DNA of 64,000 nt from Coleofasciculaceae cyanobacterium. Lineage in GTDB: Bacteria > Cyanobacteriota > Cyanobacteriia > Cyanobacteriales > Xenococcaceae. Below, one piece after another: positions 45,159-54,637 of the stretch. Numbering within the stretch: the first letter of the stretch is position 1; every line of letters starts with the position of its first letter. Where the stretch lies: assembly GCA_036703275.1 (NCBI GenBank), contig DATNPK010000084.1, positions 1 through 64,000 of the forward strand, given 5' to 3'. The notes below the pieces were generated by a model, which saw only the letters and a list, made by a program, of their open reading frames with translations, searched no databases and was not told the origin of the DNA. The translations under genes and the position numbers were made by a program.

Positions 45159-45707
45159 ATGAATAAATCTCTTCTCATCATTGGTATTACTCTGATATTT
45201 ATATTTCCTGCAAGCATAGGCGGATTTGTCTATTCATTGTTACGTAGCGAAACTGCTGAAAAGCAGACAGAAAATCCTGCCGACTCCAATTTAGAAAATA
45301 ACCAATTTGAGAGTTTACCAAAAGAAAAAAATATTATCGCACCAGCACCGCCAAGCAAGAGCAACGGTGCATCAGGAATAGGCTTAGATTCAAACCAGGG
45401 TATACCTACAGGTAAATATTCTAACCCGCCAACTACCGTCAAATCCTTTGGCGACTCGGGGTTTTCTGATGCCAGTCGTCCTCCTGAAATTGATTCTAGT
45501 GTAGAACGCAATCGATTAATTCAGCAGAGTTTAGACCAGTCAATTCCTGATTACAGCACTCCCTCATCGAGCAATAACTTTAATCGCCCTCAAGAAAACA
45601 GTTTGATCGATTCTTTAGAGGATGATAGCTTTTTAGAGATTCCCGATCGCAGCAACGAAGAACCATCTATTACTTCTCCTACCACAGAGCCTTTATTGCA
45701 ACCTTAA
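45159..45707 (+). CDS. single-pass membrane protein with a disordered Pro/Ser-rich tail
   Basis: 182 aa. One N-terminal hydrophobic segment (LLIIGITLIFIFPASIGGFVYSLL) and then about 150 residues rich in Ser, Pro, Asn and Asp (PAPPSKSNGASGIGLDS). No domain recognised. It may be a periplasmic or cell-wall-facing tether. Separate from the preceding gene by 129 bp, same strand, and convergent with folC. Confidence 0.6.
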   Translation: MNKSLLIIGITLIFIFPASIGGFVYSLLRSETAEKQTENPADSNLENNQFESLPKEKNIIAPAPPSKSNGASGIGLDSNQGIPTGKYSNPPTTVKSFGDSGFSDASRPPEIDSSVERNRLIQQSLDQSIPDYSTPSSSNNFNRPQENSLIDSLEDDSFLEIPDRSNEEPSITSPTTEPLLQP

Positions 45708-45738
45708 AACTTTTTATACTGACTCTTGAGCGCAGCGG

Positions 45739-47043
45739 TTAGTTCATCAGGTTCGCCTGAGAAATATTGGTCTGCTGAAATAAATAACCGATTAAATATA
45801 AAGAGCCACACAGCACAATCAGTTTTTCTGCGTCACTATTTTTGCTCGACTCGATAACTTCATCCAGGGCGTTTATTACATTCTGATGAGTTTGACAGTT
45901 ATTTAAACTAGGACAAACCTGAGTAGCTAAAATCGCTAAGTCTTTGGGTTCAGCACTGCTATGATCTGGTACGGGAACTAAATGTAGCTCATCTTGAGGC
46001 TTCAACAATACTTCAAAAATATCTTGGTGATCTTTAGTAGATAACATTCCCATGATCCAGGTAACTGGTCGATCGATCGTGTCTAAATATTGTCTTAAAG
46101 CGATCGCGGCTGCGGGATTATGCGCTCCATCAATCAAAAGAGGCTGATTTTTCCAGGTTGTCCACTGTAATCTTCCCCACCAGCGAGTTTTATTCATGCC
46201 AGTTTGAATCGCTAGTTCGGGAATGATCCAACCCTGTTGCTGTAATATTTTAATTGTGGCGATCGCGATCGCGGAATTACTTAGCTGTACCTGTCCGAGT
46301 AAGGGTAAAGGATATTTAAGATCTTGATACTTTGCCCATCTAGTATTATTTGGCGCAGCCAGACTAATTTCTTGGGCTGGTTCGATTGAGGTGATTGGCG
46401 CATTAAGCTCTTGTGCTTTTGAGATGACTACTTCTTTAGCTGCGTCGGGTAGTTTACCGACGACAACTGAACAATTAGGTTTAATTACCCCTGCTTTTTC
46501 TCGTGCAATGTCAGCTATAGTAGGACCAAGACGTTGCCAATGTTCTTTACTCAAAGAAGTAATCACGCTGACCAAAGATGATTCTTTGACGTTGGTAGCA
46601 TCAAGTCTTCCCCCTAAACCTACCTCAATTACGGCTAAGTCTACCTGCGATCGGGCAAAATAGAGCCAGGCTGCTGCGGTAATCACCTCAAATTGAGTCG
46701 GGCTTTCGGCATGAAGATCGATAGCCAATTGAATATCCTGTAATATTTCGGCTAAATTAGCACTAGATATAGCCTGTCTATTGAGACTAATGCGCTCTGT
46801 CCAATCAACCAAATGAGGGGAAGTATAGCGCCCGACTCGATAACCAGCCTCGGTTAAGATCGAAGCTAAATAAGCGCAAACCGATCCTTTACCGTTAGTT
46901 CCAGCAACGTGAATAATCGGAACCTGATTTTGAGGATTGCCCAAATCTGCCAACAGTTTTTCAATTCTCTTCAAGCCCAGGTTAACCCCGAAACGTTGAA
47001 AAGGTTTTAGAAGAGAATTAATCTTGTCTTCTTGAAATGTCAT
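45739..47043 (-). CDS. folC: folylpolyglutamate synthase / dihydrofolate synthase
   Basis: 434 aa Mur-ligase-family enzyme. The ATP-binding P-loop is VAGTNGKGSVCAYLAS (about 46-61). SPHLVDWTERISLN, VIEVGLGGRLDATN, SLSKEHWQRLGPTIADIAREKAG and LIDGAHNPAAAIALRQYL are the family signatures. It adds glutamates to folates and, in bacteria, also makes dihydrofolate from dihydropteroate. Normal length. Start ATG 47043. Confidence 0.95.
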   Translation of the reverse strand: MTFQEDKINSLLKPFQRFGVNLGLKRIEKLLADLGNPQNQVPIIHVAGTNGKGSVCAYLASILTEAGYRVGRYTSPHLVDWTERISLNRQAISSANLAEILQDIQLAIDLHAESPTQFEVITAAAWLYFARSQVDLAVIEVGLGGRLDATNVKESSLVSVITSLSKEHWQRLGPTIADIAREKAGVIKPNCSVVVGKLPDAAKEVVISKAQELNAPITSIEPAQEISLAAPNNTRWAKYQDLKYPLPLLGQVQLSNSAIAIATIKILQQQGWIIPELAIQTGMNKTRWWGRLQWTTWKNQPLLIDGAHNPAAAIALRQYLDTIDRPVTWIMGMLSTKDHQDIFEVLLKPQDELHLVPVPDHSSAEPKDLAILATQVCPSLNNCQTHQNVINALDEVIESSKNSDAEKLIVLCGSLYLIGYLFQQTNISQANLMN

Positions 47044-47154
47044 GTTGACAGCTTTGCCAAATTACTGATGAATAACACAATCATAATCGAAAGTAGGGCA
47101 TCAACTTTAAGTTATCCTTAAATTTTTGCCAAAGTAATCAGAGATTTGTAGTCA

Positions 47155-47305
47155 GAGATTACTCCGCCGTCCTAAAGGATTAGAAGTTCGCGTCACGCGA
47201 AGCTAGTCCTAAAGGATAAGCTTCGCAAATGCTAAAGCATACCGCTCCGCGACGCGAAGCTAGTCCTTTAGGGCATATCCTTTAGGGCATATAAAACGAC
47301 GGAGC
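47155..47305. repeat. intergenic palindromic repeat cluster, copy 4
   Basis: Contains CCTAAAGGAT twice, TCCTTTAGGGC twice, and several CGCGAAGC / GCTTCGC words (GCGTCACGCGAAGC, GACGCGAAGCTAG). It is the densest of the four clusters. It lies between folC and the group II intron, with no gene. The outer words CCGCCGTC / GACGGAG at 47168 and 47294 suggest an outer imperfect arm. Confidence 0.7.
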
Positions 47306-47373
47306 CTGCTCTGACCGTTGGTCAATATCATCGAGCCAAAGTCATAAAAGATTTGGTAGTGGAGTGATACGCT

Positions 47374-47499
47374 TTAGACCTTGGTATAGAAAACTTCTCG
47401 CAGAGTATGCAGATGATTAATCTGCTTACCAACCACTTCTCGCGCTCTTTGATTCTTTATCTCTCTAGCTAATGCGCGATAACTGGTATAACTATACAT
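47374..47499 (-). CDS. possible small protein next to the intron insertion
   Basis: 41 aa, beginning MYSYTSYRALAREIKNQRA, then REVVGKQINHLHTLREVF and a TKV end. Composition (alternating basic and hydrophobic helix, no low complexity) looks like a real small protein or the C terminus of one. The start is 5 bp from the group II intron's 5' end, so the intron has separated it from its upstream sequence. I do not recognise a family; it could also be chance. Confidence 0.4.
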   Translation of the reverse strand: MYSYTSYRALAREIKNQRAREVVGKQINHLHTLREVFYTKV

Positions 47500-47504
47500 A
47501 AATT

Positions 47505-50331
47505 GTGCGACTCGTTTAGTGCGAAAGTACTATTTTTAGTACATAACCACTAGCATGGTACGACCAAGTGTTAAGTTTTTAACAATTTTTAACAGGTCAA
47601 CTGAACCATGACAACTAAATATTCCGTATAGGTGAAATGTTCCTCATTAGAGGTAGCTAAATAATAATAAAAGCAAAATACATTAAGCCCTATCTCTCAG
47701 GTGTTGGAGATGAAAGCGTAACCCCTGCGGTAGAGAATGGTCATCAATCCGCAAAGCGGGGTTAAACGGGGTAATTACTGGTAGTCTGAACTGGTAATCC
47801 TAAGTGCAAGAACTCTATGGATAGAGCGTTCGCTCGAAGTATCACAACCATCGTTATATAGAAACGGCTAAATCAGTACTGACAAGCCGTAGCCAAAAGG
47901 CAAAATCGCAAATGTTAATCATAAATAATTTAGTTATGATTCAATACCAACCGCGATCGGTGGAAAGATAAAGTCGTAAGCACCGTTACGCCTAAGCAGC
48001 CAAATCAGGTCTGACAGGCTGCAACTAAAATAAGTAAACCTACGCTAAGTTTCCCTTATTCTGCCACAGATAAAGGACAATACCAACAAAGTAGGCGGTG
48101 TATAGACACATCCTAAAGATCCATACCAACGGAATATTTGGAACGAGAAAACCCTCCTATGACACTCAGTAATGGTCGAAATTACTGAGAAATCAACCAA
48201 GATGAAACCTCTCCTAATTATTAGGAGGTTATAGGAGGAGCAGGATTCAGCAAAAAGCTAATGCCCTAACTCGAAAACGAGTAACGCTGGCGACAGATGG
48301 TGTAATACCAGGGATATGCCCACGTGCTGACTGTAATTAGGAAGGTAAAGAACAAGTAGGAGTATATATGGCTAATACAGATTCTAAAACGGGGTTTATA
48401 AAAGGGCAAATCAAATTCGCCCCACAACCCCTTCCGAATACTGTGGCATGGAACGAAATAAATTGGCGTAAAGCCGAATTATCAGTGTACAAGCTCCAAA
48501 AGCGCATTTACCAAGCCAGCAAAACTGACAATGTAAGAAAGTTACGTAGGTTACAAAAAACCCTCTTAAACTCATATAATGCCAAATTGTTAGCGGTCAG
48601 GAAGGTAAGCCAGGATAATAAAGGATAAAAAAACGGCTGGAATAGATGGCATCAAGTCATTGACTCCCAAGCAAAGATACGTCCTAGTCAAAAACCTAAA
48701 GCTAGAGGAAAAAGCCAAACCTGTACGCAGAGTATGGATACCAAAAGCAAATGGTCAAAAGCGTCCTCTTGGCATACCTACCATGAAAGACAGAGCATTA
48801 CAAGCGTTGCTTAAAGCAGCATTAGAACCAGAATGGGAAGCCCGTTTTGAAAATAATTCTTACGGATTTAGACCAGGAAGGAGCTGCCACGACGCAATTT
48901 CCAGCATCTTTAACCAAATTAGATATCAATCTAAATTCGTACTAGATGCCGACATAAGCAAATGCTTTGACCGCATAAACCACGTCAAACTTCTAGAAAA
49001 AGTTAACACTTTCCCGAAAGCAAGAAAACAAATTAGAGCATGGCTAAAAGGTGGAGTTCTAGATGAAGGAAAAACTATTTTCCCCACAGAAGGAAGTCCA
49101 CAGGGTGGAGTCATAAGCCCACTCTTAGCCAATATCGCCCTACACGGAATGGAATTAAGAATAAAAGAATATGCTGCCACCTGGAAAGGAACTAAAAAGG
49201 ATAATATCTATTCCTTAGCCCTGATTAGGTACGCAGATGATTTCCTAATACTTCATAAAGACCTGAACGTAATAAAAACTTGCAAAGGAATCATAGAAGA
49301 ATGGTTAAAAGATGTCGGACTAGAACTCAATCAAGAAAAAACCAAAATATTAAACACTCTTTCAGAACACGAAGGAAGTAAACCAGGGTTTAACTTCTTA
49401 GGTTTTAACATCCGACAATATCCAGTAGGAAAACACCAATCTGGAAAAAACACAATAGGCAAAATACTGGGATTCAAAACGATTATTAAGCCATCAAAGG
49501 AAAAAGTTAACGAACATTACCGTAAACTGGCAGAAATAGTAGACAAACACAAAGCTGTTCATCAGCACGTGCTAATCGCTAAACTTACTCCCATCATTAA
49601 TGGATGGTGTAATTATTACAGAACGGTATGCAGCAAAGACACTTATAGTAGTGTAAATAGTCTGGTAGTTCACAAATTACTGAGATGGGGATATCGTAGA
49701 CATCCCAATAAGGGAAAAAAATGGACTGTAAATAAATATTGGTTAACAGTTGGAGGAGATAATTGGGTATTTGGATGTAAAAAAGATGGAATAAAATTCT
49801 TACTTCCTAAACATTCAAAAACAAGAATCATCCGCCATACTAAAGTCAAAAGCGAGTCCAGCCCGTATGACGGTGACATAGTATATTGGGGAACAAGAAT
49901 GGGTAGACACCCAGAACTCAAAACCTCAATAGCTAGGTTACTAAAGAAACAGAAAGGGATATGTAATCACTGCGGACTAACTTTCAAACCTGGAGATATT
50001 ATCGAAAACGACCATGTGATTGCCCTTCAAGCTGGAGGCAAAAATGAACAAGATAATCTTCAGGCAATACATAATCACTGTCACGATGCTAAGACCAATA
50101 GGGATTTATTAGCTATCAAGCGATATAAAAACCGAAAAGGTTGGGAAAAATTCTACAAAATTTTCCAGGCACAATTTATAGATTGTAACTGGATGTGGAA
50201 TGACGATCTACCTACAGAGGTCTGAAGGTACACATAACAAGTGCCTAATTAGAGAGAAGCCGTGTGAAGCGAAAGTTTCATGCACGGTTTTGAAGACGAG
50301 TCGCCTCGGTGACGAGGTGGCTTAGTTTAAC
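47505..50331 (+). mobile_element. group II intron encoding a reverse transcriptase
   Basis: The 5' end GTGCG at 47505 opens a long structured leader of domain I-III type. The RT/maturase reading frame (48368-50225) lies in domain IV. Domain V is recognisable at about 50255-50297: AGAAGCCGTGTGAAGCGAAAG, then CATGCACGGTT. Domain VI follows (CGCCTCGGTGACGAGGTGG), and the 3' end is near 50330 (TTTAAC). Total about 2.8 kb. It lies between folC and ndhH, roughly 140 bp before ndhH. Exact ends need a homolog comparison. Confidence 0.9.
48368..50225 (+). pseudogene. ltrA: group II intron reverse transcriptase/maturase, frameshifted
   Basis: The N-terminal part (48368-48628, start MANTDSKTGFIKGQ, then AWNEINWRKAELSVYKLQ) runs into TAA at 48626-48628, right where the family reads KKTAGIDGIKS. 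That text resumes one base out of register just after an A7 run (48630-48636), so a single-base insertion (most simply the T of GGATAAAAAAA) has split the gene. The rest, to 50225, is intact: RT domain with YGFRPGRSCHDAI and the catalytic RYADDFLIL, thumb/maturase with NGWCNYYRTV, and HNH domain CNHCGLTFKPGDIIENDHV and NHCHDAK. With full-length protein broken, self-mobility is doubtful. The intron RNA may still splice with help from a related protein elsewhere. Confidence 0.88.
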
Positions 50332-50474
50332 TAAATAATTCAAATAATTCGTCAAGAATTTCATTTAAGTAATGAGTTTGACTTCATTTCGAGTCAAGAA
50401 ACTAGATAAGATAGATAATCAATAGAAGTAGTAAGCATAAATAAATTTCTTAACAGAAGCAAGATCGCTAATTT

Positions 50475-51659
50475 ATGGCACAGATAGAAACTAGAACCGA
50501 ACCCATGATTCTGAACATGGGACCTCATCATCCGTCAATGCACGGCGTTTTGCGTCTGATTGTGACTCTTGATGGGGAAGATGTGATTGATTGCGAACCA
50601 GTAATTGGCTATTTGCATCGAGGTATGGAAAAGATTGCGGAAAACCGTACCAACGTAATGTATGTTCCTTATGTAAGTCGTTGGGACTATGCTGCGGGAA
50701 TGTTTAATGAGGCAATTACGGTAAATGCTCCGGAAAAGCTCGCCGGTATTGAAGTACCAAAGCGCGCTCAATATATTCGGGTAATAATGCTGGAGCTGAA
50801 CCGCATTGCTAACCACTTATTGTGGCTTGGACCATTTATGGCAGACGTGGGTGCGCAAACGCCCTTTTTCTACATTTTCCGCGAACGAGAACTAATCTAC
50901 GACCTTTGGGAAGCTGCTACGGGGCAGCGGTTGGTTAATAATAACTATTTTCGGATTGGTGGCGTATCGGTAGATTTGCCTTATGGCTGGATCGATAAAT
51001 GCCGTGATTTTTGTGATTACTTCGATCCTAAAGTAGATGAATATGAAAAATTAATTACTAACAACCCTATTTTTCGTCGTCGCGTCGAAGGTGTGGGGAC
51101 AATTACCCGCGATCAAGCAATCAACTGGGGTCTTTCAGGACCAATGCTTCGGGCTTGTGGGGTCAAGTGGGATTTACGCAAGGTAGATCATTATGAATGT
51201 TATGACGATTTTGACTGGGATGTTCAGTGGGAAACGGCAGGGGATTGTTTTGCTCGCTACCTTGTGCGAGTCCGTGAAATGCGCGAATCAATTAAAATTC
51301 TTCGTCAGGCATTAGACGGTATTCCTGGTGGTGCTTACGAAAACCTAGAAGCGAAACGGATGGCTGAAGGGCGTAAATCGAAGTGGAATGATTTTGAATA
51401 TCAGTATGTCGCCAAAAAAGTGGCTCCTACCTTTAAAATTCCCGCAGGTGAACATTATGTCCGTATGGAAACTGGGAAAGGCGAACTAGGAATCTTTATT
51501 GTCGGTAATGACAATGTTTTTCCCTGGCGTTGGAAAATTCGCTCTGCCGATTTTAATAACCTACAAATTCTTCCAGAATTGCTTAAGGGAGTCAAGTTGG
51601 CTGATATTATGCCTATTCTCGGTAGCATTGATATTATTATGGGTTCAGTCGATCGCTAG
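50475..51659 (+). CDS. ndhH: NAD(P)H-quinone oxidoreductase subunit H (NDH-1)
   Basis: 394 aa, the normal length. 49-kDa-type subunit of the peripheral arm near the quinone site. It starts at [23 protein letters not shown] (the His-Pro-Ser-Met motif), then [50 protein letters not shown], and ends [17 protein letters not shown]. In cyanobacteria it works in respiration and cyclic electron flow around photosystem I. Its promoter region is only about 140 bp from the group II intron end. A strong terminator follows. Confidence 0.97.
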   Translation: MAQIETRTEPMILNMGPHHPSMHGVLRLIVTLDGEDVIDCEPVIGYLHRGMEKIAENRTNVMYVPYVSRWDYAAGMFNEAITVNAPEKLAGIEVPKRAQYIRVIMLELNRIANHLLWLGPFMADVGAQTPFFYIFRERELIYDLWEAATGQRLVNNNYFRIGGVSVDLPYGWIDKCRDFCDYFDPKVDEYEKLITNNPIFRRRVEGVGTITRDQAINWGLSGPMLRACGVKWDLRKVDHYECYDDFDWDVQWETAGDCFARYLVRVREMRESIKILRQALDGIPGGAYENLEAKRMAEGRKSKWNDFEYQYVAKKVAPTFKIPAGEHYVRMETGKGELGIFIVGNDNVFPWRWKIRSADFNNLQILPELLKGVKLADIMPILGSIDIIMGSVDR

Positions 51660-51686
51660 AATCAGCAAATTCTAGCTATATTTTTT

Positions 51687-51716
51687 AAGGTGAGAATTCT
51701 CACCTTATTTTTTTTT
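51687..51716 (+). terminator. rho-independent terminator of ndhH
   Basis: Perfect 8-bp stem AAGGTGAG / CTCACCTT with loop AATT, followed by ATTTTTTTTT. It starts 28 bp after the ndhH stop and separates ndhH from the polysaccharide cluster. Confidence 0.92.
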
Positions 51717-51785
51717 AGCTAGTAAATAGTAAAATTATCAGCGATCGCTTTTTAGAAAAAACGATTAATTTTATCGTAACTAAAG

Positions 51786-53132
51786 TTGATGCCAAAAGTA
51801 ATTGATAAGTTGAGTCCAGGTCTACGTAAAATCATCCGTAATATAGGTTGGTTGTCTGGAGAAAAGGTTCTGGGAATGATCCTCAACCTTTCGATCGGCA
51901 TTTACGTCATTAGATATTTGGGATCTGAGGATTTTGGTAAGCTTAGTTATTGTCTTAGTCTAGTTGATATGTTTGGCGCGATCGCCAAGTTGGGATTAGA
52001 TGGCATTGTCGTGCGTGAGCTAGTACAAGATGAGGAGTCAACATCAGAAATATTAGGTACGGCTTTTATTCTTAAATTGTTTAGCTCCCTAGTAACTTTA
52101 GCTTTAATTGCCTGGGCTGTAACGGCTCTCAAAGGAGATGCACAAACTTACTGGATCACCATAGTTATTGCTTGGGGGTTAATGTTCAACTCGACCGAAG
52201 TAATTGATTTTTGGTTTCAGTCAAAAGTTCTGGCGCGATCGATTGTCATCATCAGAAGTACTAAACTCGTCCTCAGTTCTGCTGCTAAATTATTGTTTAT
52301 TCTGTTAAGACTTCCTTTGAGCGCATTTGTCTGGTTAATCTTGGCAGATGCAGTCATGATGGCTGCTGGCACTATTTGGATTTATTTAAAACAACATCAG
52401 TCAGTTTTTGTTTGGCAGTTTAATTTCACTAGAGCGATCGCTCTGCTTAAAGATTCATTCCCGCTCATTCTGTCTGGCGTAATGGTGGTAATTTACATGA
52501 AAATTGACCAAATAATGCTGGGGAACTTAGCCAACAATCAAGCCGTGGGCAATTATGCAGCGGCAGTAAGATTTTCCGAAGTTTGGTACTTTTTTCCTGT
52601 CGTTATCTGCTCTTCTGTCTTTCCTGCAATTATTCGGGCTAGAGGGAAAAGCCAAAAAGAATATTATGATAAATTACAACAGCTGTATGACTTGATGGCA
52701 TGGATGTCACTTTTAATCGCTGTGGCGATGACATTTTTGTCAGGGTTTCTAGTCGATGCGTTATTAGGAAAAGGATACGCCGAAGCAGGAAATATTTTAG
52801 CTTTGCATATTTGGGCAGGACCATTTGTGTTTTTAGGAGTCGCTCGTAGCAAATGGTTGATTGTGGAAAACTTTACCCGATTTAATTTTGCCACCACAAT
52901 CTTAGGAGCGATAACTAACGTCTGGTTAAACTTTGTGCTTATTCCGATTTATGGAGGTGTGGGAGCAGCGATCGCTACTGTCATAGCTTATGCCGTTTCT
53001 TCTCATGTCGCCTGCTTTATCTACCCGAAAATGTTCAATTGTGGTTGGATGTTAACTAAGGCACTATTCGTACCATTGAGAATTCGTCAAAATTTCAGCT
53101 ATCTAAACAATGTTAAAAAAATTCTTAGTTAA
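51786..53132 (+). CDS. Wzx-type polysaccharide flippase
   Basis: 448 aa with about 12-14 hydrophobic segments. Family signature at the N terminus: GWLSGEKVLGMILNLSIGIYVIRYLGSEDFGKLSY, split here by the usual helix break. The second-half signature is DSFPLILSGVMVVIYMKIDQIMLG. It moves lipid-linked sugar repeats across the inner membrane. First gene of the cluster; its end overlaps the next gene by 23 bp. Confidence 0.9.
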   Translation: MMPKVIDKLSPGLRKIIRNIGWLSGEKVLGMILNLSIGIYVIRYLGSEDFGKLSYCLSLVDMFGAIAKLGLDGIVVRELVQDEESTSEILGTAFILKLFSSLVTLALIAWAVTALKGDAQTYWITIVIAWGLMFNSTEVIDFWFQSKVLARSIVIIRSTKLVLSSAAKLLFILLRLPLSAFVWLILADAVMMAAGTIWIYLKQHQSVFVWQFNFTRAIALLKDSFPLILSGVMVVIYMKIDQIMLGNLANNQAVGNYAAAVRFSEVWYFFPVVICSSVFPAIIRARGKSQKEYYDKLQQLYDLMAWMSLLIAVAMTFLSGFLVDALLGKGYAEAGNILALHIWAGPFVFLGVARSKWLIVENFTRFNFATTILGAITNVWLNFVLIPIYGGVGAAIATVIAYAVSSHVACFIYPKMFNCGWMLTKALFVPLRIRQNFSYLNNVKKILS

Positions 53133-53814
53133 ATTAATTTCTCTGGTCAAATTAGATGCCCCACTCCTGTTTTGGCAAAGCGGATATTTACAAAAAAATG
53201 GTTGGGATAAAAGTTTTAGACTAAAACAGCCGATTGATGGCGATCGGCAGCCATTACCCTGGTATACATATTCAGCTATTGAATACATTAAGCAGCTAGA
53301 TTTTTCCGAGCGAGAAGTTTTTGAATATGGTTCGGGAAACTCGACGATTTTTTGGTCTAAGTTGGCAAAAAAAGTTGTCAGTATCGAAAATAATCGAGAA
53401 TGGTATGAAATTGTCTCCCAAAGCATCAGCCAAAATGTCGAAATTAAACTGATTAAAGATAATGCGGCGTACATTCAAGAAATTTTGCAGCACCAAAACT
53501 TTGATGTCATAGTAGTAGATGGTTCTCATCGGCTTGACTGTGCCACAACAGCAGTTAAACGACTCAAGCCTGGGGGATTTATTATTTTAGACAACGCGGA
53601 TTGGCACGTTCAAACAGCCAAAACATTACGCAATTCAAATTTAATTCAGGTTGATATGACAGGATTAGGTCCGATCAATCGTTATGCTTGGACTACTTCT
53701 TTTTTCCTCCATCGAGATTTTAATTTACAGCCCAAAGGCAATAATCAGCCCGAACATGGCACTGGAGCGTTAAAGCAATATGCCCAGGAGCAAAGGTACT
53801 GGGAACAAAATTAA
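53110..53814 (+). CDS. class I SAM-dependent methyltransferase-like protein
   Basis: 234 aa. The SAM motif I equivalent reads EYGSGNSTIFWSK (about 76-88), followed by the acidic residue in VVSIENN, then VIVVDGSHRL, and GGFIILDNADWHVQT. The gene begins inside the flippase gene (23-bp overlap), so the two are coupled. Substrate not known; a sugar or nucleotide-sugar methyl transfer is plausible from context. Confidence 0.8.
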   Translation: MLKKFLVKLISLVKLDAPLLFWQSGYLQKNGWDKSFRLKQPIDGDRQPLPWYTYSAIEYIKQLDFSEREVFEYGSGNSTIFWSKLAKKVVSIENNREWYEIVSQSISQNVEIKLIKDNAAYIQEILQHQNFDVIVVDGSHRLDCATTAVKRLKPGGFIILDNADWHVQTAKTLRNSNLIQVDMTGLGPINRYAWTTSFFLHRDFNLQPKGNNQPEHGTGALKQYAQEQRYWEQN

Positions 53815-53865
53815 TCTTCGCTCTGCTTGTACTTAGCTTAATTTTCAGTTATTAATTTTGATGAA

Positions 53866-54558
53866 ATGTTAAAAAAAAAGTTAGCTAAATTTAGAAGAAA
53901 AGCATTTGAAACTATCGGTTCAGACCGCTATTCGCGACCATCTTTGTCTGAGATGGACAAAAAGCTGGAGAAGTATCTGACCTACTCTAACGGCTTTTTT
54001 ATCGAAGCAGGGGCTAATGATGGATTTAGTCAAAGTAATACTTATTACCTTGAGAAATTTCGTGGCTGGACAGGAATTTTAATTGAAGGAATTCCTGAAC
54101 TTTATCAACAGTGTGTTGTAGAAAGACCAAAATCTCGGGTTTTTAACTGCGCCTTAGTTGCCGCAGACTCTACCGAGCCTTATATTACGATGAAGTACGC
54201 TAACCTCATGTCTATTGTGGAAGGCGCGCTTAAAAGCGAAGCTGGCGATTTAGTTCATCTGGAAAAAGGTAACCAAATTCAAAAAAACATCGTGCCATAT
54301 GAGGTTGATGTACCCACCAAAACCTTAACTTCTATTTTGGATCGATGCCAGGTTGAAACAATCGATCTCTTATCTTTGGATGTAGAAGGATTTGAATTAA
54401 ATGTACTCAAAGGCTTAGACTTTGAGCGATATCAGCCCAAATATATGCTAATTGAGGCAAGGTTCAAGGAAGAAATCGAGTCATATATCTCAGATTTATA
54501 TATTCAGGTCGATCGCTTTTCTAGTCATGATTATTTATATCAGTTGAAAAACATTTAA
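53866..54558 (+). CDS. FkbM-family methyltransferase
   Basis: 230 aa. Core seen: FIEAGANDGFSQSNTYYLEK (SAM motif I with Gly-Ala-Asn-Asp), GWTGILIEGIPELYQQC, and LLSLDVEGFELNVLKGLDF, the FkbM signature. Members methylate O-groups on sugars and other small molecules. 51 bp after the preceding gene, same strand, in the polysaccharide cluster. Confidence 0.88.
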   Translation: MLKKKLAKFRRKAFETIGSDRYSRPSLSEMDKKLEKYLTYSNGFFIEAGANDGFSQSNTYYLEKFRGWTGILIEGIPELYQQCVVERPKSRVFNCALVAADSTEPYITMKYANLMSIVEGALKSEAGDLVHLEKGNQIQKNIVPYEVDVPTKTLTSILDRCQVETIDLLSLDVEGFELNVLKGLDFERYQPKYMLIEARFKEEIESYISDLYIQVDRFSSHDYLYQLKNI

Positions 54559-54637
54559 TTACTCATCAAGCAAATTAGTAGCGTTAAACTGTACAAAACT
54601 CTTTTAATAGTCAATGCAGTCTTTGGGCGAAGTTTAA

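Noticed and set aside
48620-48640. Programmed ribosomal frameshift in the intron protein at the A7 run
   Set aside because: The zero-frame stop TAA comes before the A7 run is read, so slippage there could not rescue the frame; a one-base insertion explains it better.
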